A model generated the notes under the pieces. It made no database searches. It was not told the DNA's origin and worked only from the letters and a program-made list of their open reading frames with translations. Below are positions 8,394 to 17,309 of a DNA stretch of 64,000 nt, in pieces. The translations under genes and the position numbers were made by a program. Position 1 is the first letter of the stretch. Each line of letters opens with the position of its first letter. Source of the stretch: Candidatus Methylophosphatis roskildensis (GTDB lineage: Bacteria > Pseudomonadota > Gammaproteobacteria > Burkholderiales > Rhodocyclaceae); contig JADJEV010000002.1 of the NCBI GenBank assembly GCA_016708905.1, positions 372,001-436,000 on the forward strand, in the 5' to 3' direction.

Positions 8394-8966
8394 ATGCTGA
8401 CCCAGGTCGCCATCGCCAGCCTCAACCACGTTCTCGGGCAAGCCGCCTGGGCGCGCGAGAAGCTCAGGCCGCACGCCGGGCGGGTCGCCTTGCTGAGTTC
8501 ACCGCCGCTTGCGCTGCGCTTGTCGATCGAGCCGGATGGCCATTTTGCCGAGGCCGCTGCGGACAGCCCGGCCGACGCCGAAATCGCCCTGCCGACCGGC
8601 GCGGTTTCCCGAGCGCTGCAGGGCTTCGACGCGGTGTCGCGCCATGTCTCGGTCAGCGGCAACGCCGAGTTCGCCGAAACCCTCGGCTTCGTGCTGCGCA
8701 ATCTGCGCTGGGATGCGGAGGAAGACCTGTCGAAAGTTTTCGGCGACATTGTCGCTCGCCGCATGGCGATGGGGTTCGCGCAGTTCGCGAGCTGGCAGAG
8801 GAACGCCGCGCGCAACTTCGCTGAAACGACTGCCGACTACCTGGCCGAGGAGCGGCAGGTCTTGCTGCGCCCTGGCTTGGTGGCCGAGTTTGCCAGTGAC
8901 GTCGATACGCTGCGCGACGACCTGGCCCGGCTGGAAAAACGGCTGGAAAAGCTCGAAGCGAACTGA
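8394..8966 (+). CDS. ubiJ: Ubiquinone biosynthesis accessory factor UbiJ (SCP2-like)
   Basis: 190 residues: an N-terminal SCP2 sterol-carrier fold (LRLSIEPDGHFAEAAADSPADAEIALPTGAVSRALQG) and a C-terminal coiled coil ending LRDDLARLEKRLEKLEAN. UbiJ organises the soluble ubiquinone-synthesis complex by binding quinone intermediates. Start ATG 8394 matches the family N-terminus. The order ubiE...ubiJ is as in E. coli, but the kinase-like ubiB that normally follows is absent: the next gene is convergent. Confidence 0.85.
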   Translation: MLTQVAIASLNHVLGQAAWAREKLRPHAGRVALLSSPPLALRLSIEPDGHFAEAAADSPADAEIALPTGAVSRALQGFDAVSRHVSVSGNAEFAETLGFVLRNLRWDAEEDLSKVFGDIVARRMAMGFAQFASWQRNAARNFAETTADYLAEERQVLLRPGLVAEFASDVDTLRDDLARLEKRLEKLEAN

Positions 8967-9101
8967 GTCTGGTCGGAAAGCTGCGTGGACAGGCGCCCTA
9001 CAGGCGCTCTTGGCTGCGAGCAATCAGGCACGCGGGTTCTGGCGATGGCATGCTGCGGAACGCCATTTCACGCGGCTTCCAGCCGGGTCAAACCTGGGGC
9101 A

Positions 9102-9548
9102 CTAGCCCCAGCCCAGCCGAAAGCCGGCGCCCACGAGCACGAACAGCACCGCGAACAGCGTGACGGGCCAGATGTGCCAGGCCATCGACGGCAGCGTTGC
9201 GGCACTCAGCTTCGGGATCAGGCGCAGCCGGGCATCGACGGCGAAGGCCGCGGTCAGCGCCAGCAGCCCCAGCTTGATCGCGATCAGGTGACTCTGCGGC
9301 GTGGCCAGATCGAGCCATTGCGCCAGCGGCAATTGCAGATGGGCCAGCCACAAGCCGGTCGCCACCTGGATCAGCAGGGCCGGAATGCCGATCCGCTCGT
9401 AGCCCTGTTCGAACGACTTGAGGATCTGCGCTTCGCCCGCTGCCAGCGCACGCGGCAGCACACAAGTCGCCAGAACCAGATGCCCGCCAGTCCACACGGT
9501 CGCTGCCAGCAGGTGCAGAACGAGTGCGGTCGCATACATGGCGACCAT
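9102..9548 (-). CDS. CopD-like four-helix membrane protein
   Basis: 148 residues with four hydrophobic segments: residues about 4-26, 54-74, 86-106 and 121-145. Conserved His residues sit in membrane segments (LVLHLLAATVWTGGHLVLATCVLPRAL), as in the CopD copper-resistance/DUF2269-like group. That family is linked to copper uptake or haem-containing membrane proteins, but no cop genes are adjacent, so copper is not assured. Convergent with ubiJ, monocistronic. The N-terminus MVAMYATAL allows Met1 or Met4 as start. Confidence 0.65.
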   Translation of the reverse strand: MVAMYATALVLHLLAATVWTGGHLVLATCVLPRALAAGEAQILKSFEQGYERIGIPALLIQVATGLWLAHLQLPLAQWLDLATPQSHLIAIKLGLLALTAAFAVDARLRLIPKLSAATLPSMAWHIWPVTLFAVLFVLVGAGFRLGWG

Positions 9549-9637
9549 GCTACCCCGTGTGTGATTGGCGACCCTTGACGGCCATCAAGCACAGCGGATC
9601 ACGCCGGAACAATCCGCGAGTGAGCAGTCGCTCCGGT

Positions 9638-9668
9638 GCGCCAGCCCGCGGATTGTGCGGGCTGGCGC
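9638..9668. other. Strong intergenic hairpin downstream of the PdsS-like kinase gene
   Basis: Twelve-base perfect arms GCGCCAGCCCGC and GCGGGCTGGCGC around a 7-base loop. It lies in the 259-base gap between the start of the CopD-like gene and the stop of the sensor kinase gene, downstream of the kinase operon on the minus strand. There is no T tract on either side, so intrinsic termination is doubtful; mRNA 3' stabilisation is another option. Nothing else is recognisable in this gap. Confidence 0.4.
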
Positions 9669-9807
9669 GCGGGTCGTGCAGCGCCTGAACTTGCGGCACC
9701 CATTACTGTGCGCCCCAGCCACACTCAGCGAGCGATCACTATCATTTCCCGCACGGGACTGGCGACCCAGTGCAAACGGCCGAACGGACGAGCCGGGCAA
9801 ACTTGGC

Positions 9808-11463
9808 TCAGGCATGCGGCACGGCCAAGGGCAGGATGATCGCCACCTCGACGCCATCGGGGTCGCGCAGGGTCTGGGCGCTGATGCTGCCGCCGTGGAA
9901 CTCGGCGATCATTCTCGCGACGTAGAGCCCGAGCCCGAGATGCGGCTCGATGCCACTGCGCTCCTTGCGCACCGACACCATCGACTGGAACAGCCGGTCG
10001 CGCATCGCCTCGGGCAGTGGCGGGCCGATGTTGCTTACCGCGAGCCGGGCCGAGGCGCCATCGTCGCAGAGGCCGAGCTCGATCCGCACCGCGCTGCCGG
10101 CCTGGGCGAAATCGACCGCGTTGGCGATCAGTTTGTCGAGCATCTGGGCGGCGAGATCGGGCGCGCCGTCGAGCATCAGCGGCTGGGCCGCGATGCTGAG
10201 GTCAAACGCCTGCGGGCGGTAAACCTGGCGATACCCCTCGACGCATCCGGCGATCACCGCAGCGAGGTCGTAGCGCTCGCGTTCGGCAACCGACAGGCTT
10301 TGTTCGAGCCGCGTTGCCTCCGACATGCGGGTGAGAATGGTCGTCAGGCGGGTCAAGCCCTCGTTGGCCCGATCGAGATAGACCCCGGCACCGGCCGGCA
10401 GATCGGCCAGCCGCAGGTTTTCCAGCGACGAGCGAACCACGGCGATAGGCGTGCGCAGTTCATGCGACAGGCGGCCGGCCATGCTCTCGAGGTAGCCGTG
10501 GTGTTCGGACAGGCGCGTCAGCACACGCGAAAAGCTGCGCGACAGATCGCCGACCTCGTCGCCAGCGCCGGAACCGGCGATCGGGCTGGTGATGCGGCCC
10601 TGGGCGTCGATCGCCGAATCGGCGTCGTCGCGCAGGTGGCGGATGCGCGACGACAGGCGCGACGCGAAGCCGAGCAGGGCCAGCGATACCAGCGCGAATA
10701 CCACCAGCGTGATCAGCAGCAGTCGTTCCAGCGCCGCATTGCGCGCGACCAGGATGGCATTGGTGGTTTCCTCGGCGACGACCGCGCCGATCACCTGGTC
10801 GCCGGCCCAGATCGGGTGTGCGGCAGAGACGATGGAAACCTTGCCGTCGGCCGAGAGCCGGATGGCAGTGCGTTCCGCACCGAGAAAGGCAGCACCGATC
10901 TCGCGCGCGGTGTAGATCAGGTCGGCATCGAGGGTATCGTCGAAGTCGTTGGGGGGCGGGGGCATCAGCCAGCGCAGGGGTGCTTCCATCCAGCCGCGCC
11001 AGGCCGGTTGCTCTGCCGGGGCCTGTTTGGGTTTCAGGCTTCCGGCCAGCGCGATTACCCGATAGCGCCGGTCGACCACCCAGATCCGGGCACTGGCGCG
11101 GTCGAGTCCGCGCAGGATGGCGGCCACTTCGTCGAAGGACTCCTCCGGCGGTTCGGGCTCGACGAGTTGCTCCACCGCAGCCTGTTCACCGCGCTCGGCG
11201 GCCAGCCGCTGCAGTTCCTCCTCGGCCTGCTGGCGCAGCGCCGAGGCATCGGGCCGCACGCCGAGCAGCAGCGGGCGTTCGTGCAAGGCGGTGGCCACCG
11301 CCCGACTGGTGCCGAGCAGCGACGACTGCTGCGCTTCGAGCAGGAAGCGCTCCATCTCCTTGACATAGCGGTAGCCGGCCCACGGCAGCGCCAGCAATGC
11401 CAGCGATACCAGCGCGAGCTTGCTGCGCAGCGAGAAACGGAAACGCGGCAGCGGCAGGCGCAT
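9808..11463 (-). CDS. Sensor histidine kinase resembling the proteobacterial dedicated sortase system kinase
   Basis: 551 residues: an N-terminal membrane helix (LALVSLALLALPWAGYRYV), a long periplasmic domain to about residue 245, a second helix (LLLITLVVFALVSLALLGFA), a HAMP-type linker with GAGDEVGDLSRSF, the HisKA box MAGRLSHELRTPIAVVRSSL and a HATPase_c domain with LIANAVDFAQ and HLGLGLYVARMIAEFHGG. The partner regulator gene ends 3 bases upstream. The pair resembles the kinase/regulator couple of the proteobacterial dedicated sortase system (PdsS/PdsR); I base this on recalled regulator similarity. No sortase or LPXTG-type substrate gene is in the window, so the signal and targets are unknown. 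Confidence 0.8.
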   Translation of the reverse strand: MRLPLPRFRFSLRSKLALVSLALLALPWAGYRYVKEMERFLLEAQQSSLLGTSRAVATALHERPLLLGVRPDASALRQQAEEELQRLAAERGEQAAVEQLVEPEPPEESFDEVAAILRGLDRASARIWVVDRRYRVIALAGSLKPKQAPAEQPAWRGWMEAPLRWLMPPPPNDFDDTLDADLIYTAREIGAAFLGAERTAIRLSADGKVSIVSAAHPIWAGDQVIGAVVAEETTNAILVARNAALERLLLITLVVFALVSLALLGFASRLSSRIRHLRDDADSAIDAQGRITSPIAGSGAGDEVGDLSRSFSRVLTRLSEHHGYLESMAGRLSHELRTPIAVVRSSLENLRLADLPAGAGVYLDRANEGLTRLTTILTRMSEATRLEQSLSVAERERYDLAAVIAGCVEGYRQVYRPQAFDLSIAAQPLMLDGAPDLAAQMLDKLIANAVDFAQAGSAVRIELGLCDDGASARLAVSNIGPPLPEAMRDRLFQSMVSVRKERSGIEPHLGLGLYVARMIAEFHGGSISAQTLRDPDGVEVAIILPLAVPHA

Positions 11464-11465
11464 GC

Positions 11466-12155
11466 TCAGCCGCGCCAGCGATAGCCCATGCCGTAGACGG
11501 TTTCGATCTCGTCAAACCCGCTGTCGACCGCCGCAAACTTCTTGCGGATGCGTTTGATGTGCGAGGTGATCGTGGCGTCATCGACCACCAGCTCGGCATC
11601 GCGCATCAATTGCTCTCGATCCTTCACGTGGCCGGGGAATTTCGCCAGGGTATGCACCATCCAGAACTCGGTCAGCGTGAGGTCGACCGGCTGCTCGTTC
11701 CAACGCGCGACGAACCGCTTCAGATCGAGCCTGAGCGGCCCGCGATCGAGGATCTCCTCGACCTGAACTGGCGCGCGCGCCAGTTCGGCGCGGCGGAACA
11801 GCGCGGCGATGCGGGCCACCAGCTGAGGCAGACTGACGTCCTTGGTCAGATAATCGTCGGCCCCCAGCCGCAAGCCCGAGACGATATCGAGCTCGGAATC
11901 GCGTGCAGTGAGAAACAGGATCGGCAGGGGCGCCGAGAGGGCGCGCAGCTCGCGGCAAAGCTCGAAACCGCCATCGACGTCTTCGCCGAGTCCGATGTCG
12001 ATCAGCGCCAGATCGGGCAGGCGCGCCCGGAACGCCGCCATCGCCTCGCTGCGGGTCGCGTAGGCGGCGACTTCGTAGCCGTGGCGGCGCAGGGCGTCGG
12101 CGTAGTTGTTGCGGATGGCGGCGTCGTCTTCGACGATGGCTATGCGGCGTGCCAT
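11466..12155 (-). CDS. OmpR-type response regulator, PdsR-like
   Basis: 229 residues. Receiver domain: RRIAIVEDDAAIRNNYADAL, phospho-acceptor Asp53 in LALIDIGLGED, FLTARDSE, and VSGLRLGADDYLTKDVSLPQL with the conserved Lys. The C-terminal winged helix has VDLTLTEFWMVHTLAKFPG and ends IETVYGMGYRW. Start ATG 12155 follows GAGGAG at a suitable distance; the open frame runs further upstream but without a binding site. The IGLGED and GLRLGADDYLTKD wording is what I associate with the dedicated-sortase-system regulators. It is the first gene of a two-gene operon with the kinase. Confidence 0.85.
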   Translation of the reverse strand: MARRIAIVEDDAAIRNNYADALRRHGYEVAAYATRSEAMAAFRARLPDLALIDIGLGEDVDGGFELCRELRALSAPLPILFLTARDSELDIVSGLRLGADDYLTKDVSLPQLVARIAALFRRAELARAPVQVEEILDRGPLRLDLKRFVARWNEQPVDLTLTEFWMVHTLAKFPGHVKDREQLMRDAELVVDDATITSHIKRIRKKFAAVDSGFDEIETVYGMGYRWRG

Positions 12156-12350
12156 GGCTACAGCTCCTCGAGGGAAGTGCCGATGAATATACCGCAGGCG
12201 TCGGCTGGCCTCCGGGCGAGCGCGCTTGATCGAGGCGAAATCAGATTGTTGCCACAATTGCTCGCTATGACGCCCGATTCGCTGCCAACTGCCGCCCGGT
12301 TTGAAGGCTGAAATGACATCACTCGAAAGCAGACCGAACAGGAGAACCCG

Positions 12351-12581
12351 ATGAGCACCGCCCAAGTCCAGACCCGCTCCCGCGCACGCAGTTCGCTGGT
12401 CGACTATCTGGCATTCACGCTGTTGTTTGCGTCGGTAAGCGTTGCCGTAGCAGTCGCGCTCGGCGGAATCGTGCTTCTCTTGACGCCGTCCGGCGAGCCG
12501 GGCGGACGCGTCGAAGCCAACGCGACCGCGGCCGCGGCGCTTCCGGGTGGGGAAACGGTGCGCCAGGCGGGCGCTCAATGA
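12351..12581 (+). CDS. Small single-pass membrane protein
   Basis: 76 residues with one clear membrane helix (YLAFTLLFASVSVAVAVALGGIVLLL, about 19-44) after a basic N-terminus RSRARS, and an Ala-rich tail. AGGAGA lies 7 bases before the ATG. I do not recognise the family. It is divergent from the PdsR-like gene and overlaps the next small gene by ATGA, so the two are probably translated together. The codon-position GC pattern and binding site make it likely to be real. Confidence 0.6.
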   Translation: MSTAQVQTRSRARSSLVDYLAFTLLFASVSVAVAVALGGIVLLLTPSGEPGGRVEANATAAAALPGGETVRQAGAQ

Positions 12582-12826
12582 GCCCTTCGGTTCCTCCAGT
12601 GGACGAGGCCATGGGCGTCGAGTGCGCCTGGCCGGTACGCGAGGGCGTGGCAACTGACCAGCCCAAGGCGCGGCGCGGCGGTGAAACAGTGCGCAAGCAT
12701 GCGTGGCAGGCGATAGCGGCCGCAGTAGTGGTCGCCCTGCTGAGTGTCGGCGGCTGGAGTCTCAAGGACAGCGCAATCGACATTTCGACCGTTCTACCCA
12801 GCGGCGTGCCGACGCATACCGAGTAA
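12578..12826 (+). CDS. Small single-pass membrane protein, translationally coupled to its neighbour
   Basis: 82 residues, one hydrophobic segment near residues 45-62 (WQAIAAAVVVALLSVGGWSL) with a charged N-terminal half. The start overlaps the preceding stop as ATGA at 12578-12581. Family not recognised. An internal Met12 is an alternative start. Being paired with another one-helix protein beside a two-component system suggests a small envelope complex or accessory signalling part, but this is a guess. Confidence 0.5.
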   Translation: MSPSVPPVDEAMGVECAWPVREGVATDQPKARRGGETVRKHAWQAIAAAVVVALLSVGGWSLKDSAIDISTVLPSGVPTHTE

Positions 12827-12865
12827 TCACGCACCGACGCGGGCAGATCGTCAGCCCGAAAGAAT

Positions 12866-12887
12866 CAAGGCAGCCGAGGCTGCCTTG
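12866..12887. terminator. Bidirectional terminator between the small membrane genes and atpC
   Basis: CAAGGCAGCC and GGCTGCCTTG form a 10-base stem closed by GA. On the minus strand the stem is followed by a T-rich stretch (ATTCTTTC), as expected for the end of the atp operon; on the plus strand TCGTTTCTG follows. It lies between the converging ends at 12826 and 12912. Confidence 0.65.
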
Positions 12888-12911
12888 GTCGTTTCTGCGC
12901 GCCGCGATGCG

Positions 12912-13334
12912 TCAATGACGCTTGCGCAGCTTCTGGATCGCAGCGAGCTGGGCGGCAACCGCAGCGATTTCGGCAGTCGCGGTGGCAACTTCCAGCTTGT
13001 CGGTGGCGCGGGACCGCGCCTCCTCGGCGTTCTTGAGCGCTTCGTGCGCCTTGGCCTCGTCGAGATCCTTGCCGCGGATCGCCGTATCGGCCAGCACGGT
13101 GACGGCGTTGGGCTGAACTTCGAGAATCCCGCCGGCCACGAAGATCAGCTCCTCTTCGACCTGGTTGGGCAGCTTGAGTCGCACTGCGCCGGGCTTGATG
13201 CGCGTCATCAGCGGGGCGTGGCCCGGAAGAATGCCGAGCTCACCCATCTCGCCCGGCAGCACGACGAACTCGGCCAAACCGGCGAAGATCTGCTCTTCGC
13301 CGCTGACCACGTCTACTTGAACGGTCATTGCCAT
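12912..13334 (-). CDS. atpC: ATP synthase epsilon subunit AtpC
   Basis: 140 residues. N-terminal beta-sandwich with FVVLPGEMGELGILPGHAPLMTRIKPGAV, the family signature, then a helical hairpin rich in Ala and Glu (KAHEALKNAEEARSRAT). Epsilon couples the rotor to the catalytic head and inhibits hydrolysis. Start at ATG 13334 with CGGAG upstream; a second ATG lies two codons on. Last gene of the operon, 71 bases from atpD, with an inverted repeat in the gap. Confidence 0.97.
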   Translation of the reverse strand: MAMTVQVDVVSGEEQIFAGLAEFVVLPGEMGELGILPGHAPLMTRIKPGAVRLKLPNQVEEELIFVAGGILEVQPNAVTVLADTAIRGKDLDEAKAHEALKNAEEARSRATDKLEVATATAEIAAVAAQLAAIQKLRKRH

Positions 13335-13350
13335 ATCGACTCCGTTACGG

Positions 13351-13409
13351 GTGACAGGTAACTCGGACAGCCGGCGCTTTAACGTCACCGGTCACGCGTC
13401 ACCTGTCAC
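13351..13409. repeat. Inverted repeat in the atpD-atpC junction
   Basis: GTGACAGGT at 13351-13359 and ACCTGTCAC at 13401-13409 are perfect reverse complements 41 bases apart; the second arm covers the atpD stop codon. Additional GTCACCGGTCAC and GCGTCACC sequences between them allow alternative pairings. In mRNA this could fold between atpD and atpC. Whether it limits read-through or epsilon translation cannot be told from sequence. Confidence 0.4.
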
Positions 13410-14809
13410 TGCAGTGTCTTGGACTTCTCGAAGGCTTCCTCGATGCCGCCGACCATGTAGAAGGCCTGCTCGGGCAGCGCGTCGCATTCACCATTGACGA
13501 TCATCTTGAAGCCCTTGATGGTCTCGGCGAGCGGGACGATCTTGCCTGGCGAGCCGGTAAACACTTCGGCAACGTTGAACGGCTGCGACAGGAAACGCTG
13601 GATCTTGCGCGCCCGCGACACCGCCAGCTTGTCATCCGGCGACAGCTCGTCCATGCCGAGAATCGCGATGATGTCGCGCAGCTCCTTGTAGCGCTGCAGG
13701 GTGGCCTGCACCGAGCGGGCTACGTTGTAGTGCTCTTCACCGACGACCAGCGGGTCGAGCTGGCGCGAGGTCGAATCGAGCGGATCCACCGCCGGGTAGA
13801 TACCGAGCGAGGCGATGTCGCGTGACAACACGACGGTGGCGTCGAGGTGCAGGAAGGTGGTGGCCGGCGACGGGTCGGTCAAGTCATCCGCCGGCACGTA
13901 AACGGCCTGGATCGAGGTGATCGAGCCGACCTTGGTCGAGGTGATGCGCTCCTGCAGACGACCCATTTCTTCGGCCAGGGTCGGCTGGTAGCCGACCGCG
14001 GACGGCATCCGGCCCAGCAGCGCCGAAACCTCGGTACCAGCCAGGGTGTAGCGGTAGATGTTGTCGATGAACAGCAGGATGTCACGGCCCTCGTCGCGGA
14101 ACTTCTCGGCCATGGTCAGGCCGGTCAGGGCGACGCGCAGGCGGTTGCCCGGTGGCTCGTTCATCTGGCCGAACACCATCGCAACCTTGTCGAGAACCTT
14201 CGACTCCTCCATCTCATGGTAGAAGTCGTTGCCCTCGCGGGTCCGCTCGCCCACACCGGCGAACACCGAGTAGCCGCCGTAGGACTTGGCGATGTTGTTG
14301 ATCAGTTCCATCATGTTCACGGTCTTGCCGACGCCGGCACCGCCGAACAGACCGACCTTGCCGCCTTTGGCGAACGGGCAGATCAGGTCGATCACCTTGA
14401 TGCCGGTGGGCAGCAACTCGACCGATGGCGACAATTCGTCGAACTTCGGCGCACTCTGGTGAATCGCGCGGCGTTCTTCACAGGGAACCGGGCCGGCTTC
14501 ATCGATCGGACGACCCAGCACATCCATGATGCGTCCGAGGGTACCGGTACCCACCGGTACCGAGATCGGCGCGCCGGAACTCTTCACCTTCATGCCGCGG
14601 CGCAGGCCGTCGGACGATCCGAGAGCGATCGTGCGCACCACGCCATCGCCGAGCTGTTGCTGGACTTCGAAGGTGAGGCCGTCTTCGGCGGTATGCGTGC
14701 CAGCGGTTTCATCGAGCTGCAGCGCGTGGTAGACCTTGGGCATGGAATCGCGCGGGAACTGAATGTCCACCACGGCACCGATGCACTGAACGATCTGTCC
14801 GTTACTCAT
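13406..14809 (-). CDS. atpD: ATP synthase beta subunit AtpD
   Basis: 467 residues, full length. Walker A GGAGVGKT at about 156-163, Walker B region ILLFIDNIYRYTLAGTEVSALLGRMPSAVGYQPTL, catalytic region MVFGQMNEPPGNR, and a DELSPDDK in place of the common DELSEED. Catalytic subunit of F1, cytoplasmic side of the inner membrane. Between atpG (54 bases) and atpC. Confidence 0.99.
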   Translation of the reverse strand: MSNGQIVQCIGAVVDIQFPRDSMPKVYHALQLDETAGTHTAEDGLTFEVQQQLGDGVVRTIALGSSDGLRRGMKVKSSGAPISVPVGTGTLGRIMDVLGRPIDEAGPVPCEERRAIHQSAPKFDELSPSVELLPTGIKVIDLICPFAKGGKVGLFGGAGVGKTVNMMELINNIAKSYGGYSVFAGVGERTREGNDFYHEMEESKVLDKVAMVFGQMNEPPGNRLRVALTGLTMAEKFRDEGRDILLFIDNIYRYTLAGTEVSALLGRMPSAVGYQPTLAEEMGRLQERITSTKVGSITSIQAVYVPADDLTDPSPATTFLHLDATVVLSRDIASLGIYPAVDPLDSTSRQLDPLVVGEEHYNVARSVQATLQRYKELRDIIAILGMDELSPDDKLAVSRARKIQRFLSQPFNVAEVFTGSPGKIVPLAETIKGFKMIVNGECDALPEQAFYMVGGIEEAFEKSKTLQ

Positions 14810-14863
14810 CGTTGTTTCCTCAAAAACTAGTGAATTCGTGTTGTACCAAGCCCGTCCGCATGG

Positions 14864-15730
14864 TCAGACCGCCGCCGCACCGCCGACGATTTCCGACAGC
14901 TCTTTCGTGATTGCCGCCTGGCGGGTCTTGTTGTAGACCAACTGGAGTTCGTCGATGACGTTCTTTGCGTTGTCGGAGGCCGCCTTCATGGCCACCATGC
15001 GTGCGCTCTGCTCGGAAGCCATGTTCTCGGCGACCGCCTGATAGACCAGGGCTTCGACATAGCGCACCAGCAGATCGTCGATGACCGTCTGCGCATCCGG
15101 CTCGTAGAGATAGTCCCACGCATGACTGCCGCTGGTCTCGAGTCTCTCACCCGTCAGCGGCAGCAATTGCTCGATCACCGGATCCTGCTTCATGGTGTTC
15201 ACGAAACGGGTGTAGGTCAGATAGACCGCGTCGAGCTCGCCATTCTGGAACGCGTCGAGCATGACCTTGACCGGGCCGATCAGCTTTTCCAGGTGTGGCG
15301 TATCGCCGAGTCCGGCGACATGCGAGGTGATCTTGGCGCCGAGGCGCTGCATGAACCCGAGCGCCTTGCCGCCGATCGCGGTAACGCGGATGTCGACCTT
15401 GGCCGCGTCCCAATCCTTGATCTGGTTGAGGGCGATGCGCAGCACGTTGGTATTGAGGCCGCCGCACAAACCCTTGTCCGTTGAAACGACAATTAAACCC
15501 GCACGCCTGACGTCCTGACGCTTCTCGAGAAACGGGTGCTTGTACTCGGAGTTGGCCTGCGAGAGGTTCGCCGCCAGGTGACGAACCTTCTCGGCATAGG
15601 GGCGCGCTGCGCGCATACGCTCCTGCGCCTTGCGCATCTTGGATGCGGCGACCATCTCCATCGCCTTGGTGATCTTGCGCGTGTTCTGCACGCTCTTGAT
15701 CTTGGTGCGGATTTCCTTGCCGCTTGGCAT
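14864..15730 (-). CDS. atpG: ATP synthase gamma subunit AtpG
   Basis: 288 residues, full length. The N-terminal helix GKEIRTKIKSVQNTRKITKAMEMVAASKMRKAQ and the C-terminal helix MKAASDNAKNVIDELQLVYNKTRQAAITKELSEIVGG form the rotor coiled coil. Central stalk of F1. Located 30 bases after atpA. Confidence 0.99.
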   Translation of the reverse strand: MPSGKEIRTKIKSVQNTRKITKAMEMVAASKMRKAQERMRAARPYAEKVRHLAANLSQANSEYKHPFLEKRQDVRRAGLIVVSTDKGLCGGLNTNVLRIALNQIKDWDAAKVDIRVTAIGGKALGFMQRLGAKITSHVAGLGDTPHLEKLIGPVKVMLDAFQNGELDAVYLTYTRFVNTMKQDPVIEQLLPLTGERLETSGSHAWDYLYEPDAQTVIDDLLVRYVEALVYQAVAENMASEQSARMVAMKAASDNAKNVIDELQLVYNKTRQAAITKELSEIVGGAAAV

Positions 15731-15760
15731 CTGTGAGCTCCTTGGTTCCGGACGAGGTAC

Positions 15761-17299
15761 CTACGCCCAGCTCTTCTTGAACTCGTCGATGGCAGCGGCC
15801 ATGGCCTTTTCACCGTCCTTGTCGAGATCCTTGGTCTGCTCGATCTTGTCCATCAGCGCCGCGTGTTTGTGGCGCATGAACTGATGCAGGGCGGCTTCGA
15901 ACGGCAGAATGCGTTTGACATCGACGTCGTCGAACGAGCCCTGGTTCACCGCGAACAGCGAGACCGCCATTTCCGGCACCGCCAGCGGCGAGTACTGCGC
16001 CTGTTTCATCAGTTCGGTGACGCGGCGACCGCGCTCCAGTTGCCTGCGGGTCGCTTCGTCGAGATCGGAGGCGAACTGGGCGAAGGCCGCGAGTTCGCGG
16101 TACTGCGCCAGCGCGAGACGGATGCCACCGCCGAGCTTCTTGATGACCTTGGTCTGGGCGGCACCGCCGACGCGCGACACCGAGATACCGGCGTTGATCG
16201 CGGGACGGATGCCGGCATTGAACAGATCGGTTTCGAGGAAGATCTGGCCGTCGGTAATCGAGATCACATTGGTCGGAACGAAGGCGGAGACGTCACCGGC
16301 CTGGGTTTCGATGATCGGCAGTGCGGTCAGCGAACCGGTCTTGCCCTTGATCGCGCCGTTGGAGGCACGCTCGACGTAGTCCTGATTGACGCGCGCGGCA
16401 CGTTCGAGCAAACGGCTGTGCAGGTAGAACACATCGCCCGGATAGGCTTCGCGGCCCGGCGGACGGCGCAACAGCAGCGACACCTGGCGGTAGGCCCAGG
16501 CCTGTTTGGTCAGATCGTCATAAATGATCAGGGCGTCCTGCCCGCGGTCGCGGAAGTACTCGCCCATCGTACAGCCGGCATAGGGCGCCAGGTATTGCAT
16601 CGCCGCCGAGTCGGAGGCGGTGGCAGCCACCACGATTGTGAAATCCATGGCACCATTTTCTTCGAGCTTGCGCACCACGTTGGCGATGGTCGAGGCCTTT
16701 TGCCCGATCGCCACGTAGATGCACATCATGTTCTGGCCCTTCTGGTTGATGATCGCGTCGACCGCAACTGCCGTCTTGCCGGTCTGGCGGTCGCCGATGA
16801 TCAACTCGCGCTGGCCACGGCCGATCGGCACCATCGAGTCGATCGACTTCAGGCCGGTTTGCACCGGCTGCGATACCGACTGGCGCCAGATCACGCCGGG
16901 CGCGACTTTTTCGATCTTGTCGGTTTCATGCGGGCCGAGCGGTCCCTTGCCGTCGATCGGCTGGCCGAGCGTATTCACGACGCGGCCGATCAGCGCGTTG
17001 CCGACCGGGACTTCGAGAATTCGCCCGGTGCACTTGACGGTATCGCCTTCGGTGATGTGTTCGTATTCGCCCAGCACGACCGAGCCGACCGAATCGCGCT
17101 CGAGGTTGAGGGCCAGCCCGAAGGTGTTTCCGGGGAACTCGAGCATCTCGCCCTGCATGACATCAGTCAGGCCATGCACGCGGCAGATGCCGTCGGTCAC
17201 CGATACAACAGTGCCTTCGTTCCGCGCCTGAGCGGCGAACTCGAGGTTCTGGATCCGGCTCTTGATCAGGTCGCTGATCTCGGAGGGATTGAGGTTCAT
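15761..17299 (-). CDS. atpA: ATP synthase alpha subunit AtpA
   Basis: 512 residues. Walker A GDRQTGKT at about 169-176, ALIIYDDLTKQAWAYRQVSLLLRRPPGREAYPGDVFYLHSRLLERAA with the arginine finger in ISVSRVGGAAQ. Non-catalytic nucleotide-binding subunit of F1. Ten bases separate it from atpH. Confidence 0.99.
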   Translation of the reverse strand: MNLNPSEISDLIKSRIQNLEFAAQARNEGTVVSVTDGICRVHGLTDVMQGEMLEFPGNTFGLALNLERDSVGSVVLGEYEHITEGDTVKCTGRILEVPVGNALIGRVVNTLGQPIDGKGPLGPHETDKIEKVAPGVIWRQSVSQPVQTGLKSIDSMVPIGRGQRELIIGDRQTGKTAVAVDAIINQKGQNMMCIYVAIGQKASTIANVVRKLEENGAMDFTIVVAATASDSAAMQYLAPYAGCTMGEYFRDRGQDALIIYDDLTKQAWAYRQVSLLLRRPPGREAYPGDVFYLHSRLLERAARVNQDYVERASNGAIKGKTGSLTALPIIETQAGDVSAFVPTNVISITDGQIFLETDLFNAGIRPAINAGISVSRVGGAAQTKVIKKLGGGIRLALAQYRELAAFAQFASDLDEATRRQLERGRRVTELMKQAQYSPLAVPEMAVSLFAVNQGSFDDVDVKRILPFEAALHQFMRHKHAALMDKIEQTKDLDKDGEKAMAAAIDEFKKSWA

Positions 17300-17309
17300 G
17301 AGAATGCTC

